DNA from: Haloarcula vallismortis ATCC 29715
GTDB taxonomy: Archaea; Halobacteriota; Halobacteria; Halobacteriales; Haloarculaceae
Length of the DNA: 64,000 nt
Direction: 5' to 3'
Assembly: GCF_000337775.1 (NCBI RefSeq)
Contig: NZ_AOLQ01000038.1
Coordinates: forward strand, 62,001 to 126,000
Each line of letters starts with the position of its first letter. The stretch's first letter is position 1. The translations under genes and the position numbers were made by a program. This document shows, in pieces, positions 34,701 through 42,595 of this stretch. Under the pieces are notes generated by a model that saw only the letters and a list, made by a program, of their open reading frames with translations, ran no database searches and was not told where the DNA came from.

Positions 34701-34970
34701 CTCGAACCCTATTGAGGACGGAGCTATGTACGTCGTCCCGCCGAAAGCCACCTCGTACTGCGGGACGCCCGAAGTGACATCGACAGTCACCCCAATAGTG
34801 CCATCTGGAGACGTCACCTGCTGGGTATCTGAGCTGTCACCGGCGGTTACCTGCGCTGCCACCGCCTCGGGGACTTCCTTGGAGTATGCTGCGGCTGCTA
34901 CAAGCCCTGAGAGGCCGCTGAGGAAGTCACGCCGATTCACCGAACGATCGTGCCAATCGTCGTCAGTCAT
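31749..34970 (-). CDS. Secreted GH97 alpha-glycosidase with CBM insert and ricin-type lectin domain
   Basis: A 1073-residue exported enzyme. The N-terminal NRRDFLSGLSGLVAAAA is a Tat signal. Then come the GH97 N-terminal beta domain (about 50-320), the catalytic barrel (340-650), a CBM35/CBM6-like beta-sandwich (about 680-780), the GH97 C-terminal domain (about 795-920), and a ricin-B domain of three 47-residue QxW repeats. E536 (EIHEGIKPTG) and E560 (QEY) keep the 24-residue spacing of the inverting SusB pair E508/E532; E407 (AEGWN) is also present. It likely removes glucose or galactose from extracellular glycans. The family is chiefly bacterial, suggesting transfer. Confidence 0.85.
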   Translation of the reverse strand: MTDDDWHDRSVNRRDFLSGLSGLVAAAAYSKEVPEAVAAQVTAGDSSDTQQVTSPDGTIGVTVDVTSGVPQYEVAFGGTTYIAPSSIGFEFVDQAAFGTAVSGSGPDITVTGSETGTATETWVPEWGDFATVSEEYSYLRVGLEETASPGRSANIEVRVFNDGLGFRVAFDDEFGDFTISSETTEFNFSGDYTAWWIENEYVNPRFEQEYTESALSDIPAGNKTIRPNDNVVRAGAHTPLTMAAGDGTYLSVHESNLDDYASMALASQSDSGSKEMAVDLAPLPDGNKVSASAPHVTPWRTVQIGTSPSDLVESQLVPLLADPLDEGAFPTNSDGTVDTSWLENGRKYTGIWWTMIAGSANWEYKSDSEIENNGNNPAEYVHGARTERMKRYMKFAEEHGIDSVLAEGWNQGWDTYPGDGTGLEMAVEESYPDFDVQAVTDYGESLSNPVEMTMHNETAGNIVTYEDEINTDNIFSGYENAGIRSIKNGYVSDPGLGFDGDGSTPSHNQHCQTSVNHHRFVIQQAAANRQMLEIHEGIKPTGEIRTYPNVAAREVVKAQEYDGFDSLGANVGRDHHVLLPFTRMLAGPTSYQPGIFDITFNDTEGDQIQTTRAKQLAMYPNYLGGIQMAADRMEAYIDESFGVGEFIQAQSGTLNGMITADRWRNAFGAHYVPVDPNREPEGAAVRFTVTDVPSAGTYDLHLRYAADQEDNSTAVQDNGGPEATLLVNGTAQTLTPSFTTYWDTWDIHTVSVQLDAGTNRLAIKLGPNDAGGFNVNTVGVTDQGAAAPFPAAYTDFTDSVAAAENYDTEPEFDYIENVPVSWDETVAVDGQIGDYVVTAKRSGSEWYLGAMTDGTARDVTIPLDFLSSQSDGWTVTEYADAAEADVDNNPTAVVISDYDVAAGDSVTISMGASGGTAMRIVPSDGSDTNDIVSGEAYVLRNENSGKALDVEFASTSDGTNVHQYEYSGGENQQWVVTDLGTGYYKLEAVHSGKALDVESAATGDGANVHQYEYSGGENQQWAIEETADGSYRLLARHSGKALDVEAGATTDGANVQQYSYVGGDNQKWTFEQL
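31762..32190 (-). repeat. Three tandem 141-bp repeats inside the GH97 gene
   Basis: Equivalent points at 31773, 31914 and 32055 show a 141-bp (47-codon) period. Each unit encodes one ricin-type repeat of the form GKALDVE...TNVHQYEYSGGENQQW. The second and third units are nearly identical in DNA, implying recent internal duplication or conversion. Confidence 0.8.
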
Positions 34971-34975
34971 CCGTG

Positions 34976-35002
34976 TTGTAAATTTACAATAATCATAATA
35001 AA
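34976..35002 (-). promoter_or_regulatory. GH97 promoter with 14-bp palindromic operator
   Basis: The perfect palindrome TTGTAAATTTACAA (34976-34989) lies between the minus-strand TATA-like TTTATTATG (34994-35002) and the ATG at 34970, over the expected transcription start. A repressor bound there would block transcription. Confidence 0.6.
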
Positions 35003-35009
35003 CTTTTCT

Positions 35010-35051
35010 TTATATCAGCTGACAGCCGTGTAGTCTGGCGATTATATCAGC
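35010..35051 (+). repeat. Direct repeat TTATATCAGC between GH97 and dapD
   Basis: TTATATCAGC occurs at 35010-35019 and 35042-35051, 32 bp apart (about three helical turns), in the AT-rich spacer between the divergent GH97 and dapD genes. It may be a pair of activator sites or duplicated promoter elements. Confidence 0.5.
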
Positions 35052-35149
35052 GTCCAAACTATTTTTCGGTCCCGGCAGTGACTGCGCAGAAGCAGTTGGT
35101 TCGAATCGAAACCCCGACAAGTAATACCATCCGAGAAATAGTGACACTC

Positions 35150-35980
35150 ATGAGCCTCAAATCCGATATCGACGACCTCTGGCAACGGAAACAGGACGGT
35201 CTCTCAGCGGCAGACGCGACAGACGACCATCTCACCGTACTCGATGAGTTCCTCGCAGCGCTGGAAGCCGGCGAGGTCCGTGCCGCAGAGAAGTCCGACG
35301 GCGAGTGGGAGGCCAACGCCTGGGTCAAGCAGGGCATCCTCCTGAACTTCGGCCTGCGCGAGACTGTCGCTCGCGAGTACGGCGGCGTCGACTACCACGA
35401 CGTACTTCCGCTGCGGGAGACGGCGGACCTCGGCGAGCGCGGGACCCGCAACACGCCGGACGGCACGACAATCCGCCGTGGCGCGTACCTCGGCGAGGAC
35501 TGCATCATGATGTCGCCTTCCTTCGTTAACATCGGGGCGTACGTCGGCGACGGAACACTGGTGGACTCCTGTGACACCGTCGGGTCCTGCGCCCAGATCG
35601 GCGAGAACGTCAAACTCGGCGCGAACACGCTCATCGGCGGCGTCCTCGAACCAGTCGAGAACGCGCCGGTCATCGTCGAGGACGAGGTCTCGCTGGGCGC
35701 TGGCTGTCGCGTCACCAGCGGCTTTGTCGTCGGTGAGGGCTCGATTGTCGGCGAGAACACGCTCCTGACGCCACGAATTCCCGTCTACGACCTCGTCGAG
35801 GACGAGGTGCTGTACGGCGAACTCCCGCCGGAGCGGCGCGCGTTCCAGCGCTTCGTCGACTCTTCGGTCGGCGAGAACGACCTCATCCCCGGCGGGGCGT
35901 ACAAGCCGGCCGTCGTGGCGACTGACGTAGAGGAGGAGACGCTAGAAGCGACAGAGAGAGAAGACGCGCTTCGGGAGTAG
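35150..35980 (+). CDS. dapD: Tetrahydrodipicolinate N-succinyltransferase
   Basis: A 276-residue left-handed beta-helix acyltransferase, the third step of the succinylase branch. Hexapeptide-repeat motifs: RGAYLGEDCIMMSPSFVNIG, AYVGDGTLVDSCDTVGSCAQIGENVKLGANTLIGGVLEP, EVSLGAGCRVTSGFVVGEGSIVG. The ATG at 35150 lies about 28 nt after AGTAATACC (35120-35128), so probably leaderless. It is cut off from dapA-dapB by the zinc microprotein and the GH97 gene. Confidence 0.93.
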   Translation: MSLKSDIDDLWQRKQDGLSAADATDDHLTVLDEFLAALEAGEVRAAEKSDGEWEANAWVKQGILLNFGLRETVAREYGGVDYHDVLPLRETADLGERGTRNTPDGTTIRRGAYLGEDCIMMSPSFVNIGAYVGDGTLVDSCDTVGSCAQIGENVKLGANTLIGGVLEPVENAPVIVEDEVSLGAGCRVTSGFVVGEGSIVGENTLLTPRIPVYDLVEDEVLYGELPPERRAFQRFVDSSVGENDLIPGGAYKPAVVATDVEEETLEATEREDALRE

Positions 35981-36009
35981 CGAGATTCTGAGCGACGCGA
36001 AGAATCTCG
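35981..36009 (+). terminator. 9-bp stem-loop right after dapD
   Basis: CGAGATTCT (35981-35989) and AGAATCTCG (36001-36009) form a perfect 9-bp stem with an 11-nt loop, beginning at the base after the dapD stop. No T run follows, so termination is uncertain. A GAGC-rich imperfect repeat (36012-36050) follows. Confidence 0.45.
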
Positions 36010-36215
36010 ATACGCGAGCGGTGAGCGGAGCGAGCCGTGAGCAGCGAGGATGCTCCCTGAAAAGGAGAGCCGAGGCCAGCAACAAAGTGATGTACGCCAG
36101 CATGAGTCCACGGACCTGATTCTCATAGGTAATTGAGGCTAGTGGGTCTGTAAGGCCAGGTTACCTACGTTACACTATCGGCTGTTATTTGGTACCATAG
36201 CACACAGTGTGTCGC

Positions 36216-36743
36216 ATGAGTCAGCGACACACCGGGACTCGCGTTGCGAACCTGCTGCAGTTCAGATGGGTCGCCGGAGCGGTGAGCGGGCTGATCGCCG
36301 GTGTCGGCATGGGAACCGTCTTCCACGCAGGCGCGAACCTCATGCCGTTCATCGGGGCGCTGTACGGGTGGCCAACGGTCGTCGGCGGGTGGGTCGTCCA
36401 CCTGGTAAACAGCGTTGTTGCCGGCCTGCTGTTCGCGGTCATCATCTCCCGGCCGATTCTGCGAGAACAAACTGCCTCCACGGCGGAAACCGTGGCCGCG
36501 GGGGTCGTGTACGCGGCCGCTATCGGACTGGTATCGACCGGCATCCTGTTGCCGATATCGATGAACGTGCTCGGCGTCCAGTCGTTCCCTGAGCCGCTGG
36601 TGCCGCTGCCGGGGATGCTCGGGACCTTCCTCGTCATCGTCTCGGTCGGCGTCGCGCACTTGGTGTACGGCCTGATTCTGGGGACAGCGTACGCGAGGGT
36701 CAAATCCTATCAGGCCCCGGAAACGACCGTAGCTGGAGGGTAG
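36216..36743 (+). CDS. Multi-pass membrane protein of unknown function
   Basis: A 175-residue protein with four or five predicted helices, including FRWVAGAVSGLIAGVGMGTVFHAG, GWVVHLVNSVVAGLLFAVI, AAGVVYAAAIGLVSTGILLPI and GTFLVIVSVGVAHLVYGLILG. The paired HLV motifs suggest an internal repeat. It sits between dapD and lysA. I do not recognise a function. The ATG at 36216 is preferred to the GTG at 36207. Confidence 0.7.
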   Translation: MSQRHTGTRVANLLQFRWVAGAVSGLIAGVGMGTVFHAGANLMPFIGALYGWPTVVGGWVVHLVNSVVAGLLFAVIISRPILREQTASTAETVAAGVVYAAAIGLVSTGILLPISMNVLGVQSFPEPLVPLPGMLGTFLVIVSVGVAHLVYGLILGTAYARVKSYQAPETTVAGG

Positions 36744-36767
36744 CCAACGCCGGCCTGTCTCTCGGTT

Positions 36768-37886
36768 TCAGATCGTGGTGGTGTCGCCGCCGGCCTCGTC
36801 GAGTGTTGTTTGCCGACCGTCTACGGAGCTGCCACGCCGCTGGTAGGATTCTCTGAGGGTGAGCGCGAGCGCGCCGAGGCCGAGCAAAAGCGCAAGCAGT
36901 TCGAACACCCATCCGACGACCGGAACCGCACCGAGGAGTGCGAACCCGATGAGGCCGACAGCGAGCCCGAGCCAGCGGTTGTCACGCTTAGCAACCGAGA
37001 GCGCCCACGTTCCGACAGCGAACTGGCCATAGACGGTAGCGACCCAGACAGTGATCCCAAATGCGACAGCGCCGACGAGGGAGAGCGGAATGCCGACAAT
37101 TGTGAGCAGGAGACCGACGAGGACGAGCGGTACCGCGATGAGCGTCAGGAGACCGACACCGCCAGATCTCACGGGGCTTTCCGCGATACGGTCGGCGACA
37201 CGCGCCGAAAAGGAAGGAAAGACGGCCAGGAGAAGTGCACCGAGCAGGAAGTTCACGAGCAGGCCGTAGACGACCCCGACCCACGAGGGGAGCGTGAACT
37301 GGTCCGGACTTGGACCGGCATCGCCGCCGATGCTGTCGTCTTGAACGACGCTTCCGCCGACGGATGCCCCGGAATCGCGAGTGAAGGAGGCGGCGTCGTA
37401 CCGGAAATCACCGCCGACCGACGCCGTCGGTCCAAGCACGAGTTCTTCCGCGCCGGCAGTGACGGAGCCGTCGATAGTCCCGTGGACAGCGACGTAGCCG
37501 GCGCCCGCATCGAGGTCACCGCCGATCTGTGCCGTTTCGCCGATTTCGACCGTGCCGCCGGCGACGCTTACGTCACCGGTGACGGTTCCATCGATGCGGA
37601 CAGCACCCGCCGCGGTTTCGATATCACCGCCGACTTGGCCGCCTTCCGTAACGTGAACCGTCCCTGCGGCTGCGGCGATATCGCCAGTTACTGTTCCCCG
37701 AACAATTATCGTCCCGGCAACTCCTTCGATGCTGTCGTACGTCTCGTCAGGGCCAACGACAATCGTTCCGGCCGCGCCCTGATACGACTGCGCGGTGGCG
37801 ACGCCGGCCCCGAGTGAGAGGACGAGAGCGACTGCGACCAGCAAAGCGGCGGCCCGCGCCACATTCTGTGAGGCTGTAGTGACCAT
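36768..37886 (-). CDS. Secreted/membrane bactofilin-like protein
   Basis: A 372-residue protein with a signal peptide (about residues 10-32, ALLVAVALVLSLGAGVATAQ), a beta-solenoid of Gly/Thr/Val repeats (about 38-190: IIVRGTVTGDIAAAAGTVHVTEGGQVGGDIETAAG and so on), and a C-terminal half with four or five helices (GVVYGLLVNFLLGALLLAVFP ...). The solenoid is probably outside the cell, held by the membrane part. It may organise the envelope. It resembles polymer-forming cytoskeletal proteins, but the signal and helices set it apart from true bactofilins. Confidence 0.72.
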   Translation of the reverse strand: MVTTASQNVARAAALLVAVALVLSLGAGVATAQSYQGAAGTIVVGPDETYDSIEGVAGTIIVRGTVTGDIAAAAGTVHVTEGGQVGGDIETAAGAVRIDGTVTGDVSVAGGTVEIGETAQIGGDLDAGAGYVAVHGTIDGSVTAGAEELVLGPTASVGGDFRYDAASFTRDSGASVGGSVVQDDSIGGDAGPSPDQFTLPSWVGVVYGLLVNFLLGALLLAVFPSFSARVADRIAESPVRSGGVGLLTLIAVPLVLVGLLLTIVGIPLSLVGAVAFGITVWVATVYGQFAVGTWALSVAKRDNRWLGLAVGLIGFALLGAVPVVGWVFELLALLLGLGALALTLRESYQRRGSSVDGRQTTLDEAGGDTTTI

Positions 37887-38081
37887 ACGAACACCGCTAT
37901 CGGAAGTGTAATAAATCTATACTGACATATCACTGAATCGAGTTTTCCAGACACGTCGAATCCACTGAACACGTCATGAGACTTTGTCCAACGCGGCCGG
38001 AAAGCGTCCTGAGAGGACTGGATTCAGACCGCGAGTATCGAAACGGAACCCTTGTTAGCCGTCGACACCGTTGTTCCCCCA

Positions 38082-39317
38082 ATGAGCCACGACTCGCCGC
38101 CGGTCCGCCGCCTCGCAGACTGGGACCACGAGCGTCTGGAGGCAGTGGCTGCCGAACACGGCACGCCGCTGTACGTCGTCGACCTCGACCGCGTCGCCGA
38201 GAACTACGAGCGGTTCGCTGCGGCGTTTCCCGACGCCCACGTCATGTACGCCGCGAAGGCCCACACCGGGCAGGCCGTTCTGTCGAAACTGCTTGAGACG
38301 GGCGCGGACATCGAGTGTGCAGCCTGGGGGGAACTCCAGCGGGCCATCGACGCCGGCGCGGACCCGAACACGCTCCAGTACACGGCCGTCAATCCGCCGG
38401 ATCGCGACCTCGACCGTGCCGTAGAGCTAGCCGCCGAGCATCCCGGGCTGACGATTACGGGAGGTGCGCGGGACACCTTCGACCGCCTCGAAGAGCGGGG
38501 CTACGACGGTCGGGTCGCCATTCGGATTAACCCCGGCATCGGCACGGGCCACCACGAGAAGGTCGCCACCGGCAAGGACGCGAAGTTCGGTATCCCATAC
38601 GATGAGGTACCCGAAGTCGCCGCGGACGTGCGCGAGCGCTTCGACCTCGTCGGTCTGCACGCCCACGCCGGCAGCGGCGTCCTCCACGACGACTTAGACG
38701 ACCACTGCCGGGCCATCGCCAAGGTTGCGGATATGGGCCGAGAGGTCATTGCCGACGGCGCGGCCCTCGACTTTGTCGACTTCGGCGGCGGCTTCGGCGT
38801 CCCCTACCGGGAGACTGTCGAACCGCTCGACATGGACATCGTTGGCGAGAAGCTCCGCGAGGCCGTCGGCGACCTCGACGCGCAGGTCAAGCTCGAACCC
38901 GGTCGCTACGTGGTCGCCGACGCCGAGTGCATCCTCACGGCGGTCAATACTGTCAAGGAAACGCCGGCGGCGACCGTCGTCGGCGTCGACGCTTCGCTGG
39001 CGACGCTCATCCGGCCGGCGATGTTCGGCTCCTACCACCCGATTCGGAACGTCACGGCGCCCGAGCGCGAGGCCGAACCGGTGTCCGTGGGCGGCCCCTG
39101 CTGTACGAGCGCCGACGTGTTCTGTACCGACCGACCTGTCGCTCGACCCGAGCGGACTGACCTGCTCGCCATCGGCAACGCCGGCGCGTACGGCTACGAA
39201 CTGGCGAATCAGTTCCACTCCCAGCCACGACCCGCCGAAGTTGCCTTCGAGGACGGCGAGACGAGAGTCGTGCGGGAACGTGAGACGCTGGCGGACGTGA
39301 CCCGCATGGAACAGTAA
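38082..39317 (+). CDS. lysA: Diaminopimelate decarboxylase
   Basis: A 411-residue PLP enzyme (alanine racemase fold) that decarboxylates meso-diaminopimelate to L-lysine. Seen: the PLP Lys in HVMYAAKAHTG, HAHAGSG, FVDFGGGFGVPY, KLEPGRYVVADAECI, the GGPCCTSADVFC motif with the active-site Cys, and AIGNAGAYGYELANQFHSQPRP. The ATG at 38082 is chosen. Its stop TAA shares a base with the dapE ATG (TAATG), so the two are coupled. Confidence 0.94.
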   Translation: MSHDSPPVRRLADWDHERLEAVAAEHGTPLYVVDLDRVAENYERFAAAFPDAHVMYAAKAHTGQAVLSKLLETGADIECAAWGELQRAIDAGADPNTLQYTAVNPPDRDLDRAVELAAEHPGLTITGGARDTFDRLEERGYDGRVAIRINPGIGTGHHEKVATGKDAKFGIPYDEVPEVAADVRERFDLVGLHAHAGSGVLHDDLDDHCRAIAKVADMGREVIADGAALDFVDFGGGFGVPYRETVEPLDMDIVGEKLREAVGDLDAQVKLEPGRYVVADAECILTAVNTVKETPAATVVGVDASLATLIRPAMFGSYHPIRNVTAPEREAEPVSVGGPCCTSADVFCTDRPVARPERTDLLAIGNAGAYGYELANQFHSQPRPAEVAFEDGETRVVRERETLADVTRMEQ

Positions 39318-40444
39318 TGGCGTTCGATATCCCCTCGTTCCACCGGCAGGCCGTCGAGACGCCCTCTCATAAGAGCATCGACGAGATGCGCTCGCTACTG
39401 GTCGACACGCTCGAAGACGCCGGAGAGTACCCGGAGATCGACGACCGCGGGAACGTCGTCGTGTCCCGGGGCGACACCGACGGGAGGCATATCCTGCTCA
39501 ACACGCATATCGACACTGTCCCGCCACATCTGCCCTACGAGCGGCGGACGGAGCCGCCGGGGCCGGACGAGACCGTAGATGGCTCCGGCGGCGACGGAGA
39601 AGGTGACATCGTCTGTGGCCGCGGGGCCTGCGACGCGAAAGGCCCGCTTGCGGCGCTCCTCGACGCGTTTCTCACCGTGACACCCGACGACGGCCGAGTC
39701 ACGCTGGCGATCTCCACCGACGAGGAGACGACACAGACCGGTGGCGCACACCTCGCCGAGACCATCGACGCCGACGGCTACATCGTCGGCGAGCCGACCG
39801 GCCTCGACGTGTGTACCGCCGCCCGCGGGCAGTTCGAGGGGACCGTCACCATCCACGGCGAGAGCGCCCACGCGGCTGACCCCGGTAGCGGCCACAACGC
39901 GATTCGGGCCGCCGCGCCGATTCTGCAGGCGATGGAGTCATACGACGACAAGAAAGGCCCCGGCGAACACGAGACGCTGGGCTATCCCATTCTCACCCCG
40001 TCGATGGTAGAGGGCGGCGAGGCGACCAATCAGGTCCCGGCCGAATGCACCATCACGTTCGACCGGCGGAGCGTCCCGCCGGAGACGAGCGAGTCCTTCT
40101 GTGCCGACCTGCAGGCGCACCTCGAACAGTGGCTCCCGGACTCGATGGCCCTCACTGTGGGACTCATCCGTCCAGACACGCCGTTCCCCGAGGCGTTCGC
40201 GACCGACACCGACACAGAGCTTGTCCGCACGCTGCAGGAAGCCAGCGGCGGCGGCGTCCGGCAGTTCGGGGCTGCAACAGAAGCGTCGTATTTTGCGAGC
40301 AACGGCCCGACAGTGGTGTTCGGACCCGGCGACCTGAGCGACGAAATAGGGGCTGTCGCCCACTCGAAACGCGAGTACGTCCGTCTCTCGGAGGTACGGA
40401 CAGCCGCGCGAGCGGTGCGGGAGACGGTCGAACGGCTGGTCTGA
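39317..40444 (+). CDS. dapE: M20 deacylase, succinyl-diaminopimelate desuccinylase
   Basis: A 375-residue dizinc M20 enzyme. Metal-site motifs: LLNTHIDTVP with its His/Asp, GRGACDAKGPLAALLDAF, STDEETTQTGG with the catalytic Glu, and YIVGEPTG. The dimerisation domain lies around 180-280. Position directly after lysA supports removal of succinate from N-succinyl-LL-diaminopimelate; ArgE/LysK-type deacylases are related alternatives. Confidence 0.88.
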   Translation: MAFDIPSFHRQAVETPSHKSIDEMRSLLVDTLEDAGEYPEIDDRGNVVVSRGDTDGRHILLNTHIDTVPPHLPYERRTEPPGPDETVDGSGGDGEGDIVCGRGACDAKGPLAALLDAFLTVTPDDGRVTLAISTDEETTQTGGAHLAETIDADGYIVGEPTGLDVCTAARGQFEGTVTIHGESAHAADPGSGHNAIRAAAPILQAMESYDDKKGPGEHETLGYPILTPSMVEGGEATNQVPAECTITFDRRSVPPETSESFCADLQAHLEQWLPDSMALTVGLIRPDTPFPEAFATDTDTELVRTLQEASGGGVRQFGAATEASYFASNGPTVVFGPGDLSDEIGAVAHSKREYVRLSEVRTAARAVRETVERLV

Positions 40445-40460
40445 GGCGGAAAGTAACAGC

Positions 40461-41105
40461 CTACGCCGACCGCCGCTGGACGAGATCCGAGAGCGCTGTC
40501 GTCGCTTCCTCGTCGGTCACGCTGTCGAACTCCTCGTAGTAGTCGGCGGTGGCCTGAAACGCCGCCGGTTGTAGCGGGACGACAACGTCGTCGGCCCACT
40601 GCTGCACCTCCTCAAGTACGTCCGGCGGTGCGACGGGAGCGGCGGCGACGACTTCGTCGGCACCCGCCTTCCGCAGTCGCTGGGTGGCGACGCGCATCGC
40701 CGCGCCCGTCGGAATCCCGTCGTCGACAAGCAGAACTCGTTTGCCGGCCACGTCAAGCGGCCCCCACGTCTCGCCGTAGTCGACCGCTCGCGCCTCGACG
40801 GTGTCGCTCGCGTGCATCTTCGCCTCCTGCACGTACTCCCAGTTCACCTCTAGGAACCGCATCATGGGGCTGTTGATCCACGAGAAGCCCCCTGGCGCGA
40901 CGGCCCCGATAGTCAGTTCCGGGTGGTTCGGGGCCTGTATACGCTGTATGACAACGACATCCATCGGACGGTCAGTCGCGTCGGCGACCACGTTGCCGAC
41001 AGGGACGCCGTTCGGTGCGAGCGTGACGACGACATCGCCGACGACATCCCGCCGGCGCAGCGCGGCCACGAGCTGTTGCGCCGCATCCGAGCGGTCTGTG
41101 AACAT
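40461..41105 (-). CDS. Phosphoribosyltransferase-family protein
   Basis: A protein of about 214 residues with a type I PRTase fold. The PRPP-binding loop is KRVLLVDDGIPTGAAMRVATQRLRKAG. The N-terminal half includes VVVTLAPNGVPVGNVVADATDRPMDVVVIQRI. The family covers purine salvage enzymes and several uncharacterised ComF-like proteins; the substrate cannot be read from sequence. The ATG at 41105 (MFTDRSDAAQQL) is chosen; 41129 is another in-frame ATG. Confidence 0.78.
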   Translation of the reverse strand: MFTDRSDAAQQLVAALRRRDVVGDVVVTLAPNGVPVGNVVADATDRPMDVVVIQRIQAPNHPELTIGAVAPGGFSWINSPMMRFLEVNWEYVQEAKMHASDTVEARAVDYGETWGPLDVAGKRVLLVDDGIPTGAAMRVATQRLRKAGADEVVAAAPVAPPDVLEEVQQWADDVVVPLQPAAFQATADYYEEFDSVTDEEATTALSDLVQRRSA

Positions 41106-41197
41106 GTAACATGATAAGGGATCGCGCATCGTAATCATTCCGGTTAGCTGTCTCTGTGGCTGGTGGCCGCCCAAGCAGTCCGCCGGGGTGCGCGTGC

Positions 41198-42505
41198 TCA
41201 ATCCTGTGGTGCTGGCTGGTCTGATTCCGAGCTAAGATCCAGCGTCTCTTCGACCTGTGTGTACGTCAGGACAAGTCCGACGAACGCGAGCGCGGCACCG
41301 GCGGTGAAGGGCGTGCTGAACGAGCCGACGTTGTACAGCAGGCCTGACGCCAGCGGCCCGATAGCGACGCCGAGGCCAAACGCCATCGTCAGGACAGACA
41401 GCGTCGTTCCGGACCCGCGTGCGCCGGCCAGATCCCCGGCAAGAGCGAGCGACGGGGCGAACACGAGCGCGACGGCGATGCCCTGTACGAACCGCGCAAG
41501 GAGCATGAGCCACGGGCCTGTCACGATACCCTGTGCGAACACCGACGGGACGAGAATGACGAACCCGGCAACGATGAACGGTCGCCGACCGAACCGGTCG
41601 CTCGCTCGGCCGATGGGTACCTGAAAGACGACGTTCGCGATGACGACGGCGGCAAACTGGACGCTGAAAAACAGCGTCGACTCGTTCAGTCGCATCCGAA
41701 CCGGGCCTTCGAGGGTGGCAAACAGCGCGATAGTGGACGCCATCATGAACGTGCCGACGCCGAGGACGAACACCGGGTCCAGCCCCTTCCCTCTCCGGTC
41801 CAGAATCGCTATCGAGAGGTCTTTGCCCGCCTCGGAATCGAGCTGCGGGTCCTGAATCAGCGCCCAGACGAGGGCGAAGCTCACGACAGCACCCAGCACG
41901 GCGATAGCGAAGGCGGCGGTGAAGCCGGAAATCGCGGTGCCGGCGACGCGGTAGGTCACCACGTCGTTCGCGGCGAGCCCGCCGGTGATGACGATGCCGG
42001 CGACAATCGGCCCGAAGCCGAAGCCGATGAGCCGGAAGGTGTTGAACACGCCGAAGTTCCCGCCGCGCTCGGCGTCACTCGCGGCGTAGTCGTTGACCAG
42101 TGCGACCGTCGCCGGAATCGTAAAGGCCGCGCCAAGGCCCTGGAACGCCCGCGCCGCAAGGACCGTCCAGTACGAGGAGAGGAACGGATAGGCCGCGCTT
42201 CCGATAGCGAACAGCACCAGTCCGGTGAGGACGAAAATCCGCCGCTGCCCGGTCCGGTCCGAGAGCCGCCCGGTGAAAGGCTGGCCAAAACTGTTCAACA
42301 GGCCGAACAGGGAGAGCACCAGCCCGATGAGCGTCTCGGTCTGGAGCGTGAATCCGAGCACCTGCTGACCGGCGATACCGGCAAGCGATACCTGACCGCT
42401 GGCGATGTACAGGGGAAGGACGATGATGAGAAACGAGTTGCCCAGTGCGTCCGCCATCCGGGCGAACGCCAGCGTCAGAACCCGCGTGTCAGTGCCGAGG
42501 ACCAT
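41198..42505 (-). CDS. MFS transporter
   Basis: A 435-residue major facilitator protein with 12 predicted helices. The loop 2-3 motif is GQPFTGRLSDRTGQRR and its counterpart in the second half is VPIGRASDRFGRRPF. The start region is TLAFARMADALGNSFLIIVLPLY. It is most like haloarchaeal drug-efflux-type MFS proteins. Substrate unknown. Confidence 0.87.
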   Translation of the reverse strand: MVLGTDTRVLTLAFARMADALGNSFLIIVLPLYIASGQVSLAGIAGQQVLGFTLQTETLIGLVLSLFGLLNSFGQPFTGRLSDRTGQRRIFVLTGLVLFAIGSAAYPFLSSYWTVLAARAFQGLGAAFTIPATVALVNDYAASDAERGGNFGVFNTFRLIGFGFGPIVAGIVITGGLAANDVVTYRVAGTAISGFTAAFAIAVLGAVVSFALVWALIQDPQLDSEAGKDLSIAILDRRGKGLDPVFVLGVGTFMMASTIALFATLEGPVRMRLNESTLFFSVQFAAVVIANVVFQVPIGRASDRFGRRPFIVAGFVILVPSVFAQGIVTGPWLMLLARFVQGIAVALVFAPSLALAGDLAGARGSGTTLSVLTMAFGLGVAIGPLASGLLYNVGSFSTPFTAGAALAFVGLVLTYTQVEETLDLSSESDQPAPQD

Positions 42506-42595
42506 CTATCACTGATGAAGGCGGCCACACTACTGATAGTTGTGTTCGTCGCCGCAGCGCGTGTCGACCCGGAAACAGCGTCGGGGCAGCGACCC

